DNA of 6,939 bases from Clostridia bacterium (GTDB taxonomy: Bacteria; Bacillota; Clostridia; Oscillospirales; CAG-272). Made by a program: the position numbers and the translations under genes. The stretch's first letter is position 1. Every line of letters begins with the position of its first letter. The notes beneath the pieces were generated by a model. The model saw only the letters and a program-made list of their open reading frames with translations. It ran no database searches and was not told the DNA's origin. Shown here piece after piece: positions 6,278 to 6,939 of the stretch. The stretch covers positions 1-6,939 of the forward strand of contig JAFQAM010000137.1 of assembly GCA_017416885.1 (NCBI GenBank), read 5' to 3'.

Positions 6278-6939
6278 TTATTGCATTTTAGATAATATTT
6301 CATCAATTGTTTTGGCAACGCTTTCGGTGTGTAGCCATTTTCCCTTTTCGCCATAGAGGATATGCTTGGCAAGGTCGCCTGAGCCACACCATGTGGTCAT
6401 TAAAAGTCCCTTGATGTGTCCGTAATCGTGTCCCTTTGCATAATTTAAAAATGCTTCTGCATTTTTTATTGTGTGCCACGGGGATATTAAAATTTCGAAG
6501 CCTTCTTTTGCAAAAATCTCAACAGAGCGGTAGCTATTTTCCAAATTATAATGCCAATCGCAAATTGTGATATCCTTGGAAAGCAGCTTTCTTGCATTTT
6601 CTGTTCCGTTTTTTGAGGCTTCCCACTCATTGTAGCCTGTTTCGTCGGTGGATAAAAGCCTATCCCCCCATATAAAAATTTTGCCGCCCTGTGCTTTTAT
6701 ATAGCTATTTATGTCGTTTATCCAGTTGGCTAAAAGTATGTCATTTGGTATGCTTGCACATTTTTCGCAAATGCCCATATTAAAGCCTTCATCGCATCCA
6801 ATATGTATTGCGTCGCTTTCAAATACATTCATAAGCTCTAAGGCAAGCTCGCATACGATTTTCTTGGCTTTTTCGTTGCTTAAGCATATGCTTCTTGCAT
6901 AGAGCACCGCTTTTTCGTTTTTTTGCTCGTCAAGCTCGG
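6278..6939 (-). CDS. GH20-like beta-N-acetylhexosaminidase, C-terminal part (N-terminus beyond the window)
   Basis: The frame stays open to the right edge. The GTG at 6907 is only an internal codon, because 10 further in-frame codons (ELDEQKNEKA) precede it, so the true start is outside. Counting from that GTG, H35-I-G-C-D39-E40 matches the H-x-G-x-D-E signature of GH20 enzymes. In that family the Asp positions the substrate acetamido group and the Glu is the general acid. Further barrel-strand landmarks are IWGDR 79-83, D117-W-H-Y120, PWH 143-145 and TTWCGS 171-176. The predicted reaction is release of terminal N-acetylhexosamine from glycans or wall fragments. Whether it is exported cannot be told without the N-terminus. 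It differs from the textbook GGDE by a Cys, a variant I recall from some bacterial GH20-like proteins. The gene ends 67 bases before the next start, and no terminator is seen. Confidence 0.8.
   Translation of the reverse strand, partial: ELDEQKNEKAVLYARSICLSNEKAKKIVCELALELMNVFESDAIHIGCDEGFNMGICEKCASIPNDILLANWINDINSYIKAQGGKIFIWGDRLLSTDETGYNEWEASKNGTENARKLLSKDITICDWHYNLENSYRSVEIFAKEGFEILISPWHTIKNAEAFLNYAKGHDYGHIKGLLMTTWCGSGDLAKHILYGEKGKWLHTESVAKTIDEILSKMQ

Noticed and set aside
6711..6902. Plus-strand open frame of 63 codons
   Set aside because: It is antisense to the GH20-like gene, whose catalytic signature proves the minus-strand frame.
6278..6907. GTG at 6907 as the true start of the hydrolase gene
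   Set aside because: The frame stays open upstream to the window edge, and GH20 catalytic domains need far more sequence before the D-E pair.

Overview
The window is AT-rich DNA in which every supported gene lies on the minus strand, so transcription runs right to left. The promoters are sigma-A-like, the ribosome sites are strong GGAG type, the repeat protein is of the BspA-like class, and there is a GH20-type hexosaminidase. Together these suggest a low-GC Gram-positive host, probably an uncultured gut or rumen Clostridia-type bacterium. That placement is inference from style and gene content, not from a marker gene.

Layout in transcription order, right to left: (1) 6939-6278, the C-terminal part of a GH20-like glycoside hydrolase whose N-terminus lies outside the window. 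(2) 6210-5473, a 245-residue DNA-binding protein with its own promoter, a winged-helix-like middle and a C-terminal Myb/GcrA-like helix-turn-helix, ended by a strong hairpin terminator. (3) 5373-1939, a 1144-residue UvrD/helicase IV-type protein with its own promoter. It carries a PD-(D/E)XK-like nuclease insertion, two topoisomerase-type zinc ribbons and an RQC winged helix. (4) 1912-1562, a 116-residue protein of unknown function, 26 bases downstream of the helicase and probably in its operon. (5) 1490-1, a secreted BspA-like leucine-rich-repeat protein with its own promoter, cut by the left window edge.

The outer two genes are cell-surface or carbohydrate functions. The central block (2-4) is DNA metabolism. 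The helicase and the 245-residue protein have promoters of the same form (TTGAAA, 17-base spacer, TATAAT), and both carry winged-helix DNA-binding modules. They may act in the same process, but they are separated by a terminator and nothing in the sequence proves a functional link.

The most interesting object is the helicase. It joins an SF1 motor, a nuclease-like insertion and an RQC domain normally found in SF2 RecQ helicases. No RNA gene, CRISPR array, insertion sequence or attachment site was found. All intergenic gaps are under 100 bases.
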